Shown piece by piece: positions 45,035 to 55,137 of a DNA stretch of 64,000 nt. The stretch lies in NCBI RefSeq assembly GCF_003932505.1, contig NZ_QZMU01000002.1, positions 62,001 to 126,000 of the forward strand, written 5' to 3'. Under the pieces are notes generated by a model. It was not told the DNA's origin, made no database searches, and saw only the letters and a list, made by a program, of their open reading frames with translations. The translations under genes and the position numbers were made by a program. This stretch comes from Thiohalobacter thiocyanaticus (GTDB lineage Bacteria; Pseudomonadota; Gammaproteobacteria; Thiohalobacterales; Thiohalobacteraceae). How positions within the stretch are numbered: the stretch's first letter is position 1; each line of letters starts with the position of its first letter.

Positions 45035-45629
45035 GCAGGCCACCACTCACGCCGACCTGCTGGAGCTGCGCGACGAACGCGGCGTAATGCAGGAGGGTTT
45101 TCATTTCCTGGATGAGAAGCGGTTGATGCTGGCCACGGAATGCCAGCGCGAACTCAATGCACTGGAGGCGCTGGAGATCGATGCCGTGACCGGTCGGGAG
45201 CGGGTACGCGAGGCGCTGCGTGCCCTGGTGCGGGAACAGGGCCTGGCCGGCAGCCGCACCCTGCCGTCGGTACTGAAACTGACGACCGACTTTCACTTTC
45301 TGCACCGCAATTTCCTCGGCACCCGTGTGCTCAGCGGCGATCCGGGCCTGCTGGAGGAGCCGGTCAGGCAACCGGGCCCGGAGGCGCCGGGACGCGACTG
45401 CGCCGAGGCGGTGGTCGAATGGCTGCACCGGCTGGCGCGCATGGCGGTGCTGACGCATAATCTGACCGAACTGGTGGCCGACTACCGCCGCACTGAACGT
45501 CGCGCCCGGGCCATCGAGGACGTGCTGCTGCCCGAAAACAAACAACGCATCCAGGAGCTGGAGGACCGGCTCGAGGACATCGACCAGGAAGAGGCCATCC
45601 GCGTGCGCCTGTCCGGGTCACGTGACTGA
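45027..45629 (+). CDS. V/A-type ATPase central-shaft subunit D
   Basis: 200 residues from the ATG at 45027, overlapping subunit B by 8 bp. Two long helices form the rotor shaft: LLELRDERGVMQEGFHFLDE at the N-terminus and ADYRRTERRARAIEDVLLPE with KQRIQELEDRLEDIDQEEAI at the C-terminus, the canonical subunit D ending. The middle is short. Confidence 0.94.
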   Translation: MVEQATTHADLLELRDERGVMQEGFHFLDEKRLMLATECQRELNALEALEIDAVTGRERVREALRALVREQGLAGSRTLPSVLKLTTDFHFLHRNFLGTRVLSGDPGLLEEPVRQPGPEAPGRDCAEAVVEWLHRLARMAVLTHNLTELVADYRRTERRARAIEDVLLPENKQRIQELEDRLEDIDQEEAIRVRLSGSRD

Positions 45630-45643
45630 ATCCGCAAACCCGC

Positions 45644-45874
45644 ATGAGCAATCAACGCCTGCGCATCCACCTGGCGCTGTCGTCCGAGGAGGTGCTGCGC
45701 TACTACCGCGGCGAAGTCGACAGTGTCATTGCCTGGACGCCGGGCGGGATCTCGGTGCGCTTTCCCGTCGAGGCGCTGCGACCGCATGTGCTGCAGAACG
45801 GCGTACAGGGCTGGTTTGAGCTGGAGTTCGACAGCAACCGGAAATTCGTCGCTCTGCATCGGATATCGGGCTGA
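45644..45874 (+). CDS. DUF2835 family protein
   Basis: 76 residues with the family pattern LRIHLALSSEEVLRYYRGEV, VRFPVEALRPHVLQNGVQGW and FELEFDSNRKFVALHRI. A small conserved gammaproteobacterial protein with no assigned function. It starts 14 bp after subunit D and is probably the last gene of the ATPase transcript, although a mechanistic tie is not established. An IR-type repeat follows. Confidence 0.88.
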   Translation: MSNQRLRIHLALSSEEVLRYYRGEVDSVIAWTPGGISVRFPVEALRPHVLQNGVQGWFELEFDSNRKFVALHRISG

Positions 45875-45898
45875 TGCCGGCAACAGCCTGGGAAGCTT

Positions 45899-46055
45899 CG
45901 TCATTGCGAGTACCCAGAGGGCATAAACGAAGCGAAGCAATCTCATACAGCAGAATCAATCGGCTGGAGATTGCCGCGGCGCTACGCGCCATAGAACCCC
46001 TTCGGGCTTCATCATGGCTACCCCACCCTTCGGGTCAGGGTATCGCAATGACGAA
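45899..46055. repeat. Degenerate GTCATTGCGAG repeat
   Basis: GTCATTGCGAG at the left, GAAGCGAAGCAATCTC and GGAGATTGCCGCGGCGC in the middle, and TATCGCAATGAC at the right. An interrupted, diverged relative of the element at 21-106, placed between two converging genes. Confidence 0.65.
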
Positions 46056-46096
46056 CCGATCAGAGATTCCCTTGCCTCTGCGATCAATACACGCTC

Positions 46097-46657
46097 CTAC
46101 AACACCTCGTTACGCCCTGCATTGATCCCCACCGACAGCCGATTCATGTCGGCAAGGTTCGGTGTCACCCAGTGCAGTGTATCCGGCGCGAAGAAGACCA
46201 TCCGCCCGGCCCGGGGCCGGACCAGCACACGCTGTCCGTCCTCTTCCAGCACCAGGCAGCCCGAATCGGGCGGCACCTCCACATAGTAGACACCGGAGAG
46301 GAGCTCATCATCGTCGTCGTGAGTGTGCTGCAGGGTGCGGCTGCCTGGCGGCATGTCGTTGAACCAGAACCCGGCCCGGTAGTCCCACGGATCGCCATCG
46401 TGCAGTCGGGCGGTCACCGCACAGGCGGCCTCCAGCACCGGTTCGATCGCCGGCAGGCGTTCGCGGCCAATATAGATGTTCTCGTAACGGCCCTCGAAAA
46501 AATGACTGCGTCGCTCCGCACCAACGGCGAGCTGTTCGCGATAGGCGCGAAGCAGATCGCGGTTCAGGGCCCCGGCTTCGGGCAGATCCAGGACCCACAC
46601 AGGCGGACGGTCGCGCAGCTCGGTCGGGGATGGCATCATGCGGAAAACTTCATTCAT
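46097..46657 (-). CDS. Putative 2-oxoglutarate/Fe(II)-dependent oxygenase
   Basis: 186 residues. A double-stranded beta-helix pattern is visible: HTHDDDDELLSGVYYVEVPP (metal-ligand His and Asp candidates about residues 112-114), then GRMVFFAPDTLHWVTPN with the second His and RLSVGIN with the Arg that binds 2-oxoglutarate. It matches the 2OG-FeII_Oxy_5 type. The substrate is unknown. It is divergent from the HIT gene with 41 bp between starts. Confidence 0.8.
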   Translation of the reverse strand: MNEVFRMMPSPTELRDRPPVWVLDLPEAGALNRDLLRAYREQLAVGAERRSHFFEGRYENIYIGRERLPAIEPVLEAACAVTARLHDGDPWDYRAGFWFNDMPPGSRTLQHTHDDDDELLSGVYYVEVPPDSGCLVLEEDGQRVLVRPRAGRMVFFAPDTLHWVTPNLADMNRLSVGINAGRNEVL

Positions 46658-46698
46658 ACAGGGCTCAGGCCCGACGGATCAGGACTGACAATTCTACC

Positions 46699-47118
46699 AT
46701 GACGCAACTCCACCCCCGACTCCAGCAGGACTGTCACTACGTCAGCCGCCTGGACCTGTGCCATCTGCTGCTGATGAACGACTGCAATTACCCCTGGTGC
46801 ATTCTGGTTCCGGACCGGGACGGCATCACCGAGATCCATCAGCTGGAGGAGGCCGACCAGCAGCAGCTGATCCGCGAGTCCTCACGCCTGGCCCGCGGCC
46901 TGACACAGCTGTATCGACCCGACAAGCTCAACATCGCCGCCATCGGCAACCTGGTGCCGCAGCTGCATCTGCATCATGTGGTGCGTTATACCGGCGATCC
47001 GGCCTGGCCGAAGCCGGTCTGGGGCCATGCTCCCGCCCGTCCCTACACAGATGAAGCGGCGCACGAGTCGATTGCACGACTGCAATCGGTCATGGCCCGA
47101 TCCGGGCATGATGGGTGA
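46699..47118 (+). CDS. HIT-domain protein
   Basis: 139 residues from the ATG at 46699. The triad region LVPQLHLHHVVRYTGDPAWP is the short bacterial HIT form (His-Leu-His-His), followed by KPVWG. HIT proteins hydrolyse or transfer nucleotidyl groups. The substrate cannot be told from sequence. Confidence 0.92.
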   Translation: MTQLHPRLQQDCHYVSRLDLCHLLLMNDCNYPWCILVPDRDGITEIHQLEEADQQQLIRESSRLARGLTQLYRPDKLNIAAIGNLVPQLHLHHVVRYTGDPAWPKPVWGHAPARPYTDEAAHESIARLQSVMARSGHDG

Positions 47119-47183
47119 AGGCACATCGTGCCGCGACCCATCACCGGAACAGGCACGATGGGTTCCGCTGCGCCCCACCCATC

Positions 47184-49007
47184 CTACGCCGGCGCTTGCG
47201 CTTCCGGCTCCGGTTGCCCCTTTTCCTCCTCGGCCCTGACCAGACTCAGCAGCGTCCAACCCGGCCCGAACTCCAGCTCCTTGTCCTCGACGATCACCTG
47301 CAGCCTGCCGCGCGGGTCGAGCGCAAACAGCAGGATGCCCTTATCGAAGTATTTTTCATAATAGGCATCGAAGTCGAAGTTCTCGCTCAGCTTGGTTTCG
47401 TGCATCTCGGCACCGAGGCTGATCCACTCGGCCAGATGCTGGTAGGTCAGCTCCTGGCTGAAGGCGATATAGCCCGCTTCGGGCTTGTCCTGTGCCTTCT
47501 CGCCCTCTTCCCTGCTGAGCAGCGTATAGAGATTCCCTTCGCCGAATTCACGCCGATAGCGCACCACCGCCAGTGCATTGACCTCGCGCTGCGGCGACAG
47601 CGCCAGCAGCCGGCCCAGTCCGACCAGGTCCAGTCGCCGGTCGGCATCCTGGGACACCGGGTGACCGTAGAAGGTCTTCAAACCGTGCATGCGTGCAGTG
47701 CGCACATAGGACCAGTTGGTGTCGCACAGCAGACAGTCATAGTCATGCTTGACCAGGCTCTCGGCCAGGGTGCGGGCAACGGGATTCGCGCCGACGATGA
47801 GAAAACCGCGCGGCTCGGGCTCGGCCACCTTCAGTAACCGTGCCAGCAGTCCGGCGGTCGCGCTCTGCAGGACCACGGTGCCGATGATGACAATGAAGGT
47901 CAGGGGCACCAGCATGTCGGCCTCGGGATAGCCCTGCTGCTGCAACTGCAGCGAGAAGATCGCCGCCACGGCCGCCGCCACGATGCCGCGCGGGGCGATC
48001 CAGGACAGCAGCGCGCGCTCGCGCCAGTTGAGGCTGGAACCGAAGGCCGACACCATCACCTTCAGCGGCCGGGCCACGAACTGCAGTACGGCGAGCACCG
48101 CCAGCGCCGGCCAGCCGAGCGCCTGGATCTGGCCCAGGTCGAGCCGGGCCGCCAGCAGGATGAACAGCCCGGAGATCAGCAATACACTCAGGCTTTCCTT
48201 GAAATTGAGGATATGCTCGATGTTCAGGTCCTTCCGGTTGGCCAGCCAGATGCCCATCACGGTCACGCTGAGCAGTCCGGACTCGGCCATCAGGGTATCG
48301 GAGACGGCGAATACCACGAACACCAGCACCAGGGCCGCGACATTGTGCAGGTACTCCGGCATCAGGTGCCGACGCAGGATCTGCTCCAGGGCAATGCCGC
48401 CCCCGCCGCCGACCAGCACCCCGACCAGGATGGTCTTGGCGAACTGTAACAGGGTGTGCTCCAGCGCCTGGCCGCCCTGGCCGGAGATGATGAACTCGAA
48501 CACCAGCACCGCCAGCAGCGCGCCCAGTGGATCGATGACGATGCCCTCCCAGCGCAGGATGTTGCTGATGCGGGCATTGGGCCGCACGGTGCGCAGCATG
48601 GGCACGATCACGGTTGGCCCGGTCACCACCATGATGGCGCCGAACAGAATGGCCAGTTCGAGGGGGAAGGCAAGCAGGTAGTAGGTCGCTGCGCTGACCA
48701 CCGCCCAGGTCACCAGCACACCGCTGCTGACCATGCGCCGCACCACCGTCTCCAGCCCGACGATCTCACGAAAACGCAGGGTCAGCGCTCCTTCGAACAG
48801 GATCACGCCGACCGACAGGGAAATGATAGGGAACAGCAACTCGCCGAACAGGGCGTCCGGGTTCAGCCAGCCGGTCATCGGCCCGGCGACGATGCCGGTG
48901 AGCAGCAGGAACAGAATCGCCGGCAACTTGACCCACCAGGCGAACCACTGGCAGAGAATGGCCAGCAGGCCGATCAGGGCGAGGGTCAGCATGATGTCGG
49001 TGTGCAT
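47184..49007 (-). CDS. Monovalent cation/proton antiporter with cytosolic TrkA-type domain
   Basis: 607 residues from the ATG at 49007. About 12 membrane helices (1-390) carry CPA-family signatures: LLLTGIVAGPMTGWLNPDAL near TM1-2 and GAIMVVTGPTVIVPMLRTV, the TM5 ion-site region with Thr-Gly-Pro, then LLSWIAPRGIVAAAVAAIF. The C-terminal RCK/TrkA-N domain has GFLIVGANPVARTLAESLVKH. It would exchange Na or K for protons. It lies within 2 kb of the V/A-ATPase, suggesting shared duty in cation and pH homeostasis, but on the other strand. Confidence 0.92.
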   Translation of the reverse strand: MHTDIMLTLALIGLLAILCQWFAWWVKLPAILFLLLTGIVAGPMTGWLNPDALFGELLFPIISLSVGVILFEGALTLRFREIVGLETVVRRMVSSGVLVTWAVVSAATYYLLAFPLELAILFGAIMVVTGPTVIVPMLRTVRPNARISNILRWEGIVIDPLGALLAVLVFEFIISGQGGQALEHTLLQFAKTILVGVLVGGGGGIALEQILRRHLMPEYLHNVAALVLVFVVFAVSDTLMAESGLLSVTVMGIWLANRKDLNIEHILNFKESLSVLLISGLFILLAARLDLGQIQALGWPALAVLAVLQFVARPLKVMVSAFGSSLNWRERALLSWIAPRGIVAAAVAAIFSLQLQQQGYPEADMLVPLTFIVIIGTVVLQSATAGLLARLLKVAEPEPRGFLIVGANPVARTLAESLVKHDYDCLLCDTNWSYVRTARMHGLKTFYGHPVSQDADRRLDLVGLGRLLALSPQREVNALAVVRYRREFGEGNLYTLLSREEGEKAQDKPEAGYIAFSQELTYQHLAEWISLGAEMHETKLSENFDFDAYYEKYFDKGILLFALDPRGRLQVIVEDKELEFGPGWTLLSLVRAEEEKGQPEPEAQAPA

Positions 49008-49089
49008 GCAGTGCGACTCGTATGGGTAAAGCCGCAGTCTATGCAATGTTTATGAGGGGAACAACATTCAATGCAGCGGGTGCCAGGGG

Positions 49090-49131
49090 CATGCCCTCAC
49101 CCCTGCCCTCTCCCGGTTACGGGAGAGGGCA
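49090..49131. repeat. CCCTCACCCCTGCCCTCTCCC / GGGAGAGGGCAG hairpin
   Basis: CTGCCCTCTCCCG-GTTA-CGGGAGAGGGCAG is a perfect 13-bp stem with a 4-base loop, fourth member of the CCCTCACCCC family. It lies between the antiporter and the DUF3365 gene. Confidence 0.8.
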
Positions 49132-49149
49132 GCAGAACCGCGCGGAACC

Positions 49150-49752
49150 TCAGCTGCCTTCAGCCTCCACCGGCTGCTTGATGCTCACCGCGCCGCGTAC
49201 CTGGCCGGCGCTGTAGCCGACGGCCCGATCGTGGGGATAGGCCGACTCAATGGCCTGTCTGACCTCGGCCGGCATCTGCTCACGGGCGCCGTGACAGGTC
49301 AGGCACACCGGTTTGGTGCCGATGGCCTTCATATAACGGAAATAGCGCTGGCCATCGGCCTCGGTCACCACTTCGGTGAACTCGAGTTCGGCCGGTTTCC
49401 TGCCCGCCTCGACCTGGTGTTGGAACTCCTCCAGCACCCCGGCTTCCCAGTCATCCGGCATGCCCAGCATGGGGTTGCGCACCCGGTCGCTGACGCGGGT
49501 CACGCGCCAGCCGTTGCGCCGTGACAGTTCACCGGCGATCTGCGGGGCCACGTCGCGGCAGACGGTGATGGCCGCAGCCGGGCCGGCGGTTTTCATCTCC
49601 TGCTGCAGAGTGCCGCCCAGCTTCTGGATCAGTTCCATGGAGGCATTGCGCGCCGCCTCGGTCCGTGCGGCCTCATCCACCTCGGCCAGGGCCGGGCCGG
49701 TGCCGGCCACGAGTGCTGACAGCAGCAGCGTCTTCAGGATGTTTCCGTGCAT
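49150..49752 (-). CDS. DUF3365 (Tll0287-like) heme-binding exported protein
   Basis: 200 residues with a Sec signal (LLLSALVAGTGPALA, cleavage near residue 23). A single c-type heme motif CLTCHG is at about residues 150-155, preceded by RYFRYMKAIGTKPV, the DUF3365 pattern, and the DVAPQIAGELSRRNGWRVTRV block. Such domains sense redox state or gases or act as periplasmic electron carriers. It is a stand-alone domain here. Confidence 0.9.
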   Translation of the reverse strand: MHGNILKTLLLSALVAGTGPALAEVDEAARTEAARNASMELIQKLGGTLQQEMKTAGPAAAITVCRDVAPQIAGELSRRNGWRVTRVSDRVRNPMLGMPDDWEAGVLEEFQHQVEAGRKPAELEFTEVVTEADGQRYFRYMKAIGTKPVCLTCHGAREQMPAEVRQAIESAYPHDRAVGYSAGQVRGAVSIKQPVEAEGS

Positions 49753-49860
49753 GGTGATCTCCTTGATCGTTCAGGCCTGCCGGTAAGTCTAGCCGACAGT
49801 GCCCACGGCCGACTTGGCCTGGATCAAGAATCAACACGATACGGGTGGCGAAGCCGCCTG

Positions 49861-50403
49861 TTACCAGAACCGCACCCGGCCGGTATCCAAGTGGACGAAG
49901 TTGGATTGCGGATAGTAGCCCACGCCGCCGGCCTGCAGGGTCAGCGCCGCCTCGCGCAGCTTCGACAGCTTCACGCCCGGCAGGCGGATGTCGATGGCGC
50001 GGCCCTGCATGTGCAGGCTGCGCTTGGCCACGCCGCTGCTCTGACCGCGCAGCATGGCGTTGGTTGAGGGCGAGCGGTAGCCCGAAATGACCTGATAGGG
50101 CCGCTCCACCCCGACCTGGCGCTGCAGCAGATAGAGCTGATCGAGCAGGGCCGGATCCATGTCCCAGACCTCGCCGCTGCGGTGATCACGCAGCAGATGA
50201 TTCAGATCGGCCAGGGCCGAACCGGCATAATCGCCGTCGCGCCAGTAGACCACTTCGGTGGATTCACCGGTGTGCAGATTGTGCAGGGCCAGTTCGCGCC
50301 GCGTCGGCGTTCCGATGCGTGCCAGTGCTGCCGGGCTGCCCAGAAGCGCGCCCAGGCCAGCAATATTCTTGATAAAACCACGTCGATTCAAATGCTTGGT
50401 CAT
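49861..50403 (-). CDS. DUF882/M15-family peptidase (YcbK-like)
   Basis: 180 residues. The N-terminal RRGFIKNIAGLGALLGSPAA is a twin-arginine-like signal. Zinc ligands of the M15 family are seen in SLHMQGRAIDI (His and Asp, about 136-143) and NFVHLDTGRVRFW (His near the C-terminus). A role in murein peptide trimming is expected. It precedes ldtD (YcbB-type) on the same strand as in E. coli ycbB-ycbK, though the order is reversed (transcription runs ldtD then this gene). Confidence 0.92.
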   Translation of the reverse strand: MTKHLNRRGFIKNIAGLGALLGSPAALARIGTPTRRELALHNLHTGESTEVVYWRDGDYAGSALADLNHLLRDHRSGEVWDMDPALLDQLYLLQRQVGVERPYQVISGYRSPSTNAMLRGQSSGVAKRSLHMQGRAIDIRLPGVKLSKLREAALTLQAGGVGYYPQSNFVHLDTGRVRFW

Positions 50404-50522
50404 GAAAAATCCGTCTCGTTCATTTCCGGGTCAGACACAGTTATGCATTGCCCGTGCCAAGGATCAGGCCCCAGTATACCGCCCTGACAGGGAAATACCG
50501 GGAAGCCGTTCAGAAAATCGGG

Positions 50523-52181
50523 TTATTGCGCGGCCGGCTCCGATTGCGCCTGCGCCTCGCGCCACTGCGCCATGCGCCGATCCCGGCCATAGACGTCGTT
50601 GACGAAATGCGCCCGGCCGTCGTCATCGACCCAGACCGTCCAGTACAGGATGTACACCGGCAGGGGCTCACCCAGCCGGACATCGAGGGTTTCACCACTG
50701 GCGATCAGGTGGCGGATCACCGCGACGTTCCAGTCACCCCCGGTTCCGGCCAGCACTCGCTCAGCCAGTGCGACCGGTTCCTCCACCCGGATACAACCGG
50801 AGCTGAAGGTGCGCACGGTGCGCTCGAACAGATGCCGCGCCGGTGTGTCGTGCAGATAGACATCGAAACGGTTTGGCAGCATGAACTTGAGCCGCCCAAG
50901 ACTGTTCTGCGGGCCCGGGTCCTGGCGCAGGCGATAGGGGAACTGCACCGGACGCACCCGCTGCCAGTCGATCTCGGCGGGATCTATCTCGCGCGCATCC
51001 TCGCCCCAGCCGTCCAGGATACGGTAGCCGTTGGCGGCGAGATAGCCGGGATCAGCGATCTGCTGCGGCAGCAGATCCTCGCGCATGTTGCGTTCGGGGA
51101 CGTTCCAATAGGGATTGAACACCAGGTAGCGCAGCCGGCCGACGAAGGCCGGTGTCGAGCGGTACGGCTTGCCGATGATCACCCGCATGTCCTGCATGAC
51201 CTCATCGTGTTCTACCAGCTGCAGGCGGAAACCGGCAATGTTGACCATGATATAGCGTGGGCCGAGATCGCGCGGCAGCCAGCGCCAGCGCTCCAGGTTG
51301 AGCATGATCTGCTAGATGCGCTCCGTCGCCGTCACGTTCAGCGCCTGCAGGGTAGCCGGGCCGACGATACCGTCGGGCTCGATGCCGCGCAGTTGCTGGA
51401 ACAGCTTCAGCGTCTGTTCCAGATCGGGATCGAACAGGTATTCATCGCCCTCCCAGTTCACCGGAAAGCCTTCCAGCCATAGCCGCTGGCGCAGCGGGGC
51501 CACACGCAGGTCGCGCTCGCCCGGCCGCAGCAGCGGCCCGGATTCCAGTACCGGCCAGCCGCCGCTGGCGGCCAGGCTGCGATAGCGGGCCAGCAGGTCC
51601 TGCAGCAGCCGGTACTCGGGGTGCGGCGGTGTCAGGGCCGCGAGCGTCGCTTCCAGGCGGCCGTTCTCAAGCACCCGGGACAACAGTGCCTCGGCATCAA
51701 GACTGCCCGGTTCGATGTGCCAGGCGGGATCGATCAGCTGCGGGCGGTTGCGGCCACTGTACAGATGTCTGGCATAGGCCAGAAAGGCATCGGTCAGCAG
51801 GACATCGATCTGGGCCAGGTCAGCACCCGGTCCGCTAGGTAGAAGCGCCATCAGTTCGTGCAGATGATAATCGCTGACCGACAGGCCATGTTCGGGACTC
51901 TGCTCAAGGATCGCGAGCAGTTCCTTCGCGGCCGGCACCGGTCGGCGGCCGAACATATCCCACCAGACCGGAAGGTAGCCGCGCTGTGAATAGAAACGCT
52001 GCAGCGCCTCCCAGTCCAGGCCCCGGCAGGTCAGCTGCGCCTCGGCGCGGGTGACGAAACGCTCGATCCCGTTGCGCAGGTCGACGCTGTCGGGACCGAT
52101 GGCGGCCACCGGCCAGACCGTCAGCAGCAGGACGAGCGTGAGCAGACGGCGGACAATATTGGGCAAAAATGATTCAGACAC
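50523..52181 (-). pseudogene. ldtD: L,D-transpeptidase LdtD/YcbB interrupted by an in-frame TAG
   Basis: Makes 3-3 peptidoglycan crosslinks. The two halves are in the same frame, parted by TAG at 51312-51314 between ALNVTATERI and QIMLNLERWRWLP. The full protein would be about 552 residues from the GTG at 52181. Upstream of the stop are a signal peptide (LLTLVLLLTVWPVAA) and the peptidoglycan-binding GLEQTLKLFQ-like domain near the stop. Downstream is the YkuD domain with catalytic SSGCIRVEEP. A single C-to-T change from CAG would explain the stop. The truncated product would lack the catalytic domain. Confidence 0.88.
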
Positions 52182-52243
52182 GATTTTGAACAGTAATGGA
52201 GCGATCCGGATGACCCGGCTGCAGGGCGGATCCGTATGCGGGG

Positions 52244-53990
52244 TCACAGCGGTTCGATGTGTTCCACCACCAATTGTAGACTGCATTGGCCGCGAAAGGC
52301 ATTGCTGTCGGCACGGTAGGCCAGGCGCAGTTCCGCGCCCGGTTCCAGCACATGCTGTGCCGCCGCGTGAAAGGCGATGGCATCCAGGTTCCGGCCGGAG
52401 CGTGGCTCGCGCAGCTGCAGCTTGAGGTGGTGCTCTCCGACCACGCGCTGACCGACCAGCTCGAAATCACCGTCGAACACCGGTTCGGGGAAGGCCTGGC
52501 CCCAGGGGCCGCCGGCCCGCAGCAGTTCGGCCGTCTCCAGGGTCAGTTCCTCGGCTTCGAGCTCGCCGTCACTGTAGACCACACCATGCAGTGCGCTTTC
52601 GTCCAGGTGCCGGCGCACCTCGGCATCGAAGGCGGTCCTGAACGCCTCCAGCGCGGACTCGGCCAGACTCAGGCCGGCGGCCATGGCATGCCCGCCGAAC
52701 TTGTCGACGAGGCCCGGATGCCGGGCCGCGACCGCGTCCAGCACGTCCCGGATATGGAGCCCCGGTACCGAACGGGCCGAGCCCTTGAGTTCATTCCCGC
52801 TGGCCCGGGCAAAGGCGATCACCGGACGGTGCCAGGCCTCCTTGACCCGTGCGGCCAGGATGCCGATCACACCCTGATGCCAGTCCGGGTTGTACAGACA
52901 GACACCCACCGGCAGTTCGGCCGCTTCGTCCAGATGCAGTGTTTCCAGCTCGCGCAGCGCCTCCTCTTTCATCCGTGTCTCGACCTCGCGCCGCTCGCGG
53001 TTCAGCCCGTCCAGGGTGGCGGCCAGCTGCCGCGCCTCGGCCATTGAATCGGCCAGCAGACAGTCAATGCCGATGCGCATGTCCTCCATGCGGCCGGCGG
53101 CATTGAGCCGCGGTCCCGCGGCAAAGCCCAGGTCGGATGCGACACAGCGGCCCGGATCGCGCCCGGCCGCCTGCAGCAGGGCGGTAATGCCCGGCACGCA
53201 CTGACCGGCGCGGATGCGCCGCAGGCCCTGCTCGACCAGGATACGATTGTTGTGATCCAGCGGCACCACGTCGGCCACCGTGCCCAGCGCGACCAGATCC
53301 AGCAACCCGGCCAGGCTGGGTTCCTCGATGCCGCGATGCGCGAACCAGCCGGTCTCGCGCAGCCGGGCGCGCAGGGCCGACATGACATAGAAGGCCACGC
53401 CCACTCCGGCCAGGTGCTTGCTGGGGAAGGGATCCCCCGGCAGGTTGGGATTGACGATGGCCTCGGCCGGGGGGCAGCACCGCGCCCGGCAGGTGGTGAT
53501 CGGTCACCAGCACCTGCACGCCGGCGGCCTGGGCGGCGGCAACGCCCTGGTGGCTGGATACGCCGTTATCCACCGTCATGATCAGGTCGGGCCGGCGTTC
53601 AAGTGCAACGTCGACGATCTCCGGCGTGAGCCCGTAGCCGTATTCGAAGCGGTTGGGCACCAGGAACTCGACCTCGCGCGCCCCCAGGGCGCGCAGCGCC
53701 CGCACACAGAGCGCACTGCTGGTCGCCCCGTCGGCATCGAAATCACCCACGATCAGAATATGCCGGTCGTTGATCAGCGCCTGCTCCAGCAGATCGACCG
53801 CCGTGGTCAGACCGCCCAGCTGCTCCGGCCGGTGCAGGCGGTTCAGTACATGCTCCAGTTCCTCGGGCCGCCGGATCCCGCGCGCGGCATAGACGCGACG
53901 CAGCACGGCCGGCAGGCTGTCCGGCAGTTCGGCGGGATTGACCTGCGGCTCGCGTCGGACGATGCGTTTGTGGTGGGCGGGAAGTGTCAT
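52244..53990 (-). pseudogene. recJ: Single-strand exonuclease RecJ, with a +1 frameshift
   Basis: 5'-3' exonuclease of recombination and mismatch repair. The N-terminal half, with DHH phosphoesterase signatures (ILIVGDFDADGATSSALC, VLVTDHHLPGAVLPP), is open from 53990. An extra base in the six-G run at 53469-53474 shifts the frame. Continuing in the correct frame gives AEAIVNPNLPG and then GVAFYVMSALRARLRETG, running to the stop at 52244-52246 with the DHHA1 domain GGHAMAAGLSL. Repaired length about 581, typical of RecJ. Homopolymer insertion suggests sequencing error. Confidence 0.93.
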
Positions 53991-54096
53991 GGAATTGATA
54001 TTTGTATGCTCTCGTGGCTGTAGGCTGGGATAAGGGCCAGACGGCGCGTTTCCGGCATTCGTCCCGGATTGCCGGGAACGCTACGCTTTACCCGGC

Positions 54097-55137
54097 CTAC
54101 GACTGCATATATGTGGTCAGCGGCCTGGCACGGCGCCAGAACCTCCAGCGATACCGGCGGCGGTAATGAAAAACCGATCCGTTGCAGGGCAGCAGATTGA
54201 CCCGGTTCACCCTGCCTGAATTCACGGCTGCAAACAGCGGCTGGAACCAGGCGGTCTCCAGTTCCATAACGGACTGTCGCCAGTGTTCGAGATCCAGATA
54301 GGCAAGCGGCAGCAGCAGTCCCGGCAGGTGGATCCAGTGGTGTCCCGGACCAACCGAAGCCAGCCAGTGAGCGGGATCGGCAGGCAGTTGCCGGGAATTC
54401 ACCGACAGGTGCCGGCCCATGCCCTGCACCAGCGGGTCATCGGCCCACAGGGTTTTGACCTCCGTGTGGCCATCGACGAGCTCGCCCTCGCCCCAGAGCC
54501 AGACGCCGTTGATCATGGGCCGGCCGGCCTGCTGGCGTTGCTGGTTCGCGGGCTGCTGGAACAGCAGCATCTGCCACTCGTTCAGTAACGCATGCCAGCG
54601 GACGCGCCCGGGTCCCCGCGGCAGCAGGGGATCGATGTCGCGGCCGCGGGCATGCTGCAACGGCGTCGTCTCGATATCGATACCGCCCGGCACATGCAGA
54701 TACCAGTGTTCCGGCGTCACGCACTCCAGGCGCATGCCACTGTCCGCCTCGAAGGCATTGAAGGCTTCGCACAAGGCATGCGCCTCCCCGGCAGTGACAT
54801 TCAAGTCGGCATCGAACAGAAGCACCCGGTCCTGGTCGGCACGCAGATGCACCGGGTCGGCGCAGAGCAGATCCCCCGGTCCACCCATGCCGCCGGTCTC
54901 CGCCAGATAGCGCAGCCGCGCAGCGGGCAGCGCCGCGCGCGGATAACCCCCCAGATCGGCGAGCGCCTCGAACAGTTCCCGCGGCCCCCGACCCCGGTCG
55001 GCGCGCGCCAGCAGCCGGCACAGGGCCGGCAGTGCTGGCAGGTCGAGATCCGTCGGATCGACGCCGGGCAGCGGCCCCAGCAGACCCGGAACGCAGAGAC
55101 TCAGTTCAATTGTCTTCCATCCCCTTGAGGATGGCAT
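54097..55137 (-). CDS. Uncharacterised protein often annotated as cofactor-independent phosphoglycerate mutase or RpfE-like
   Basis: About 340-345 residues; start uncertain, taken at an ATG inside the thrC 3' end, because the family's [18 protein letters not shown] begins only a few codons after the thrC stop. Conserved blocks are [30 protein letters not shown] and [14 protein letters not shown]. It lacks the phosphate-transfer Ser/His metal motifs expected of real alkaline-phosphatase-type mutases, so I do not accept enzyme activity. It sits between thrC and recJ, as in other gammaproteobacteria. Confidence 0.72.
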   Translation of the reverse strand: MPSSRGWKTIELSLCVPGLLGPLPGVDPTDLDLPALPALCRLLARADRGRGPRELFEALADLGGYPRAALPAARLRYLAETGGMGGPGDLLCADPVHLRADQDRVLLFDADLNVTAGEAHALCEAFNAFEADSGMRLECVTPEHWYLHVPGGIDIETTPLQHARGRDIDPLLPRGPGRVRWHALLNEWQMLLFQQPANQQRQQAGRPMINGVWLWGEGELVDGHTEVKTLWADDPLVQGMGRHLSVNSRQLPADPAHWLASVGPGHHWIHLPGLLLPLAYLDLEHWRQSVMELETAWFQPLFAAVNSGRVNRVNLLPCNGSVFHYRRRYRWRFWRRARPLTTYMQS

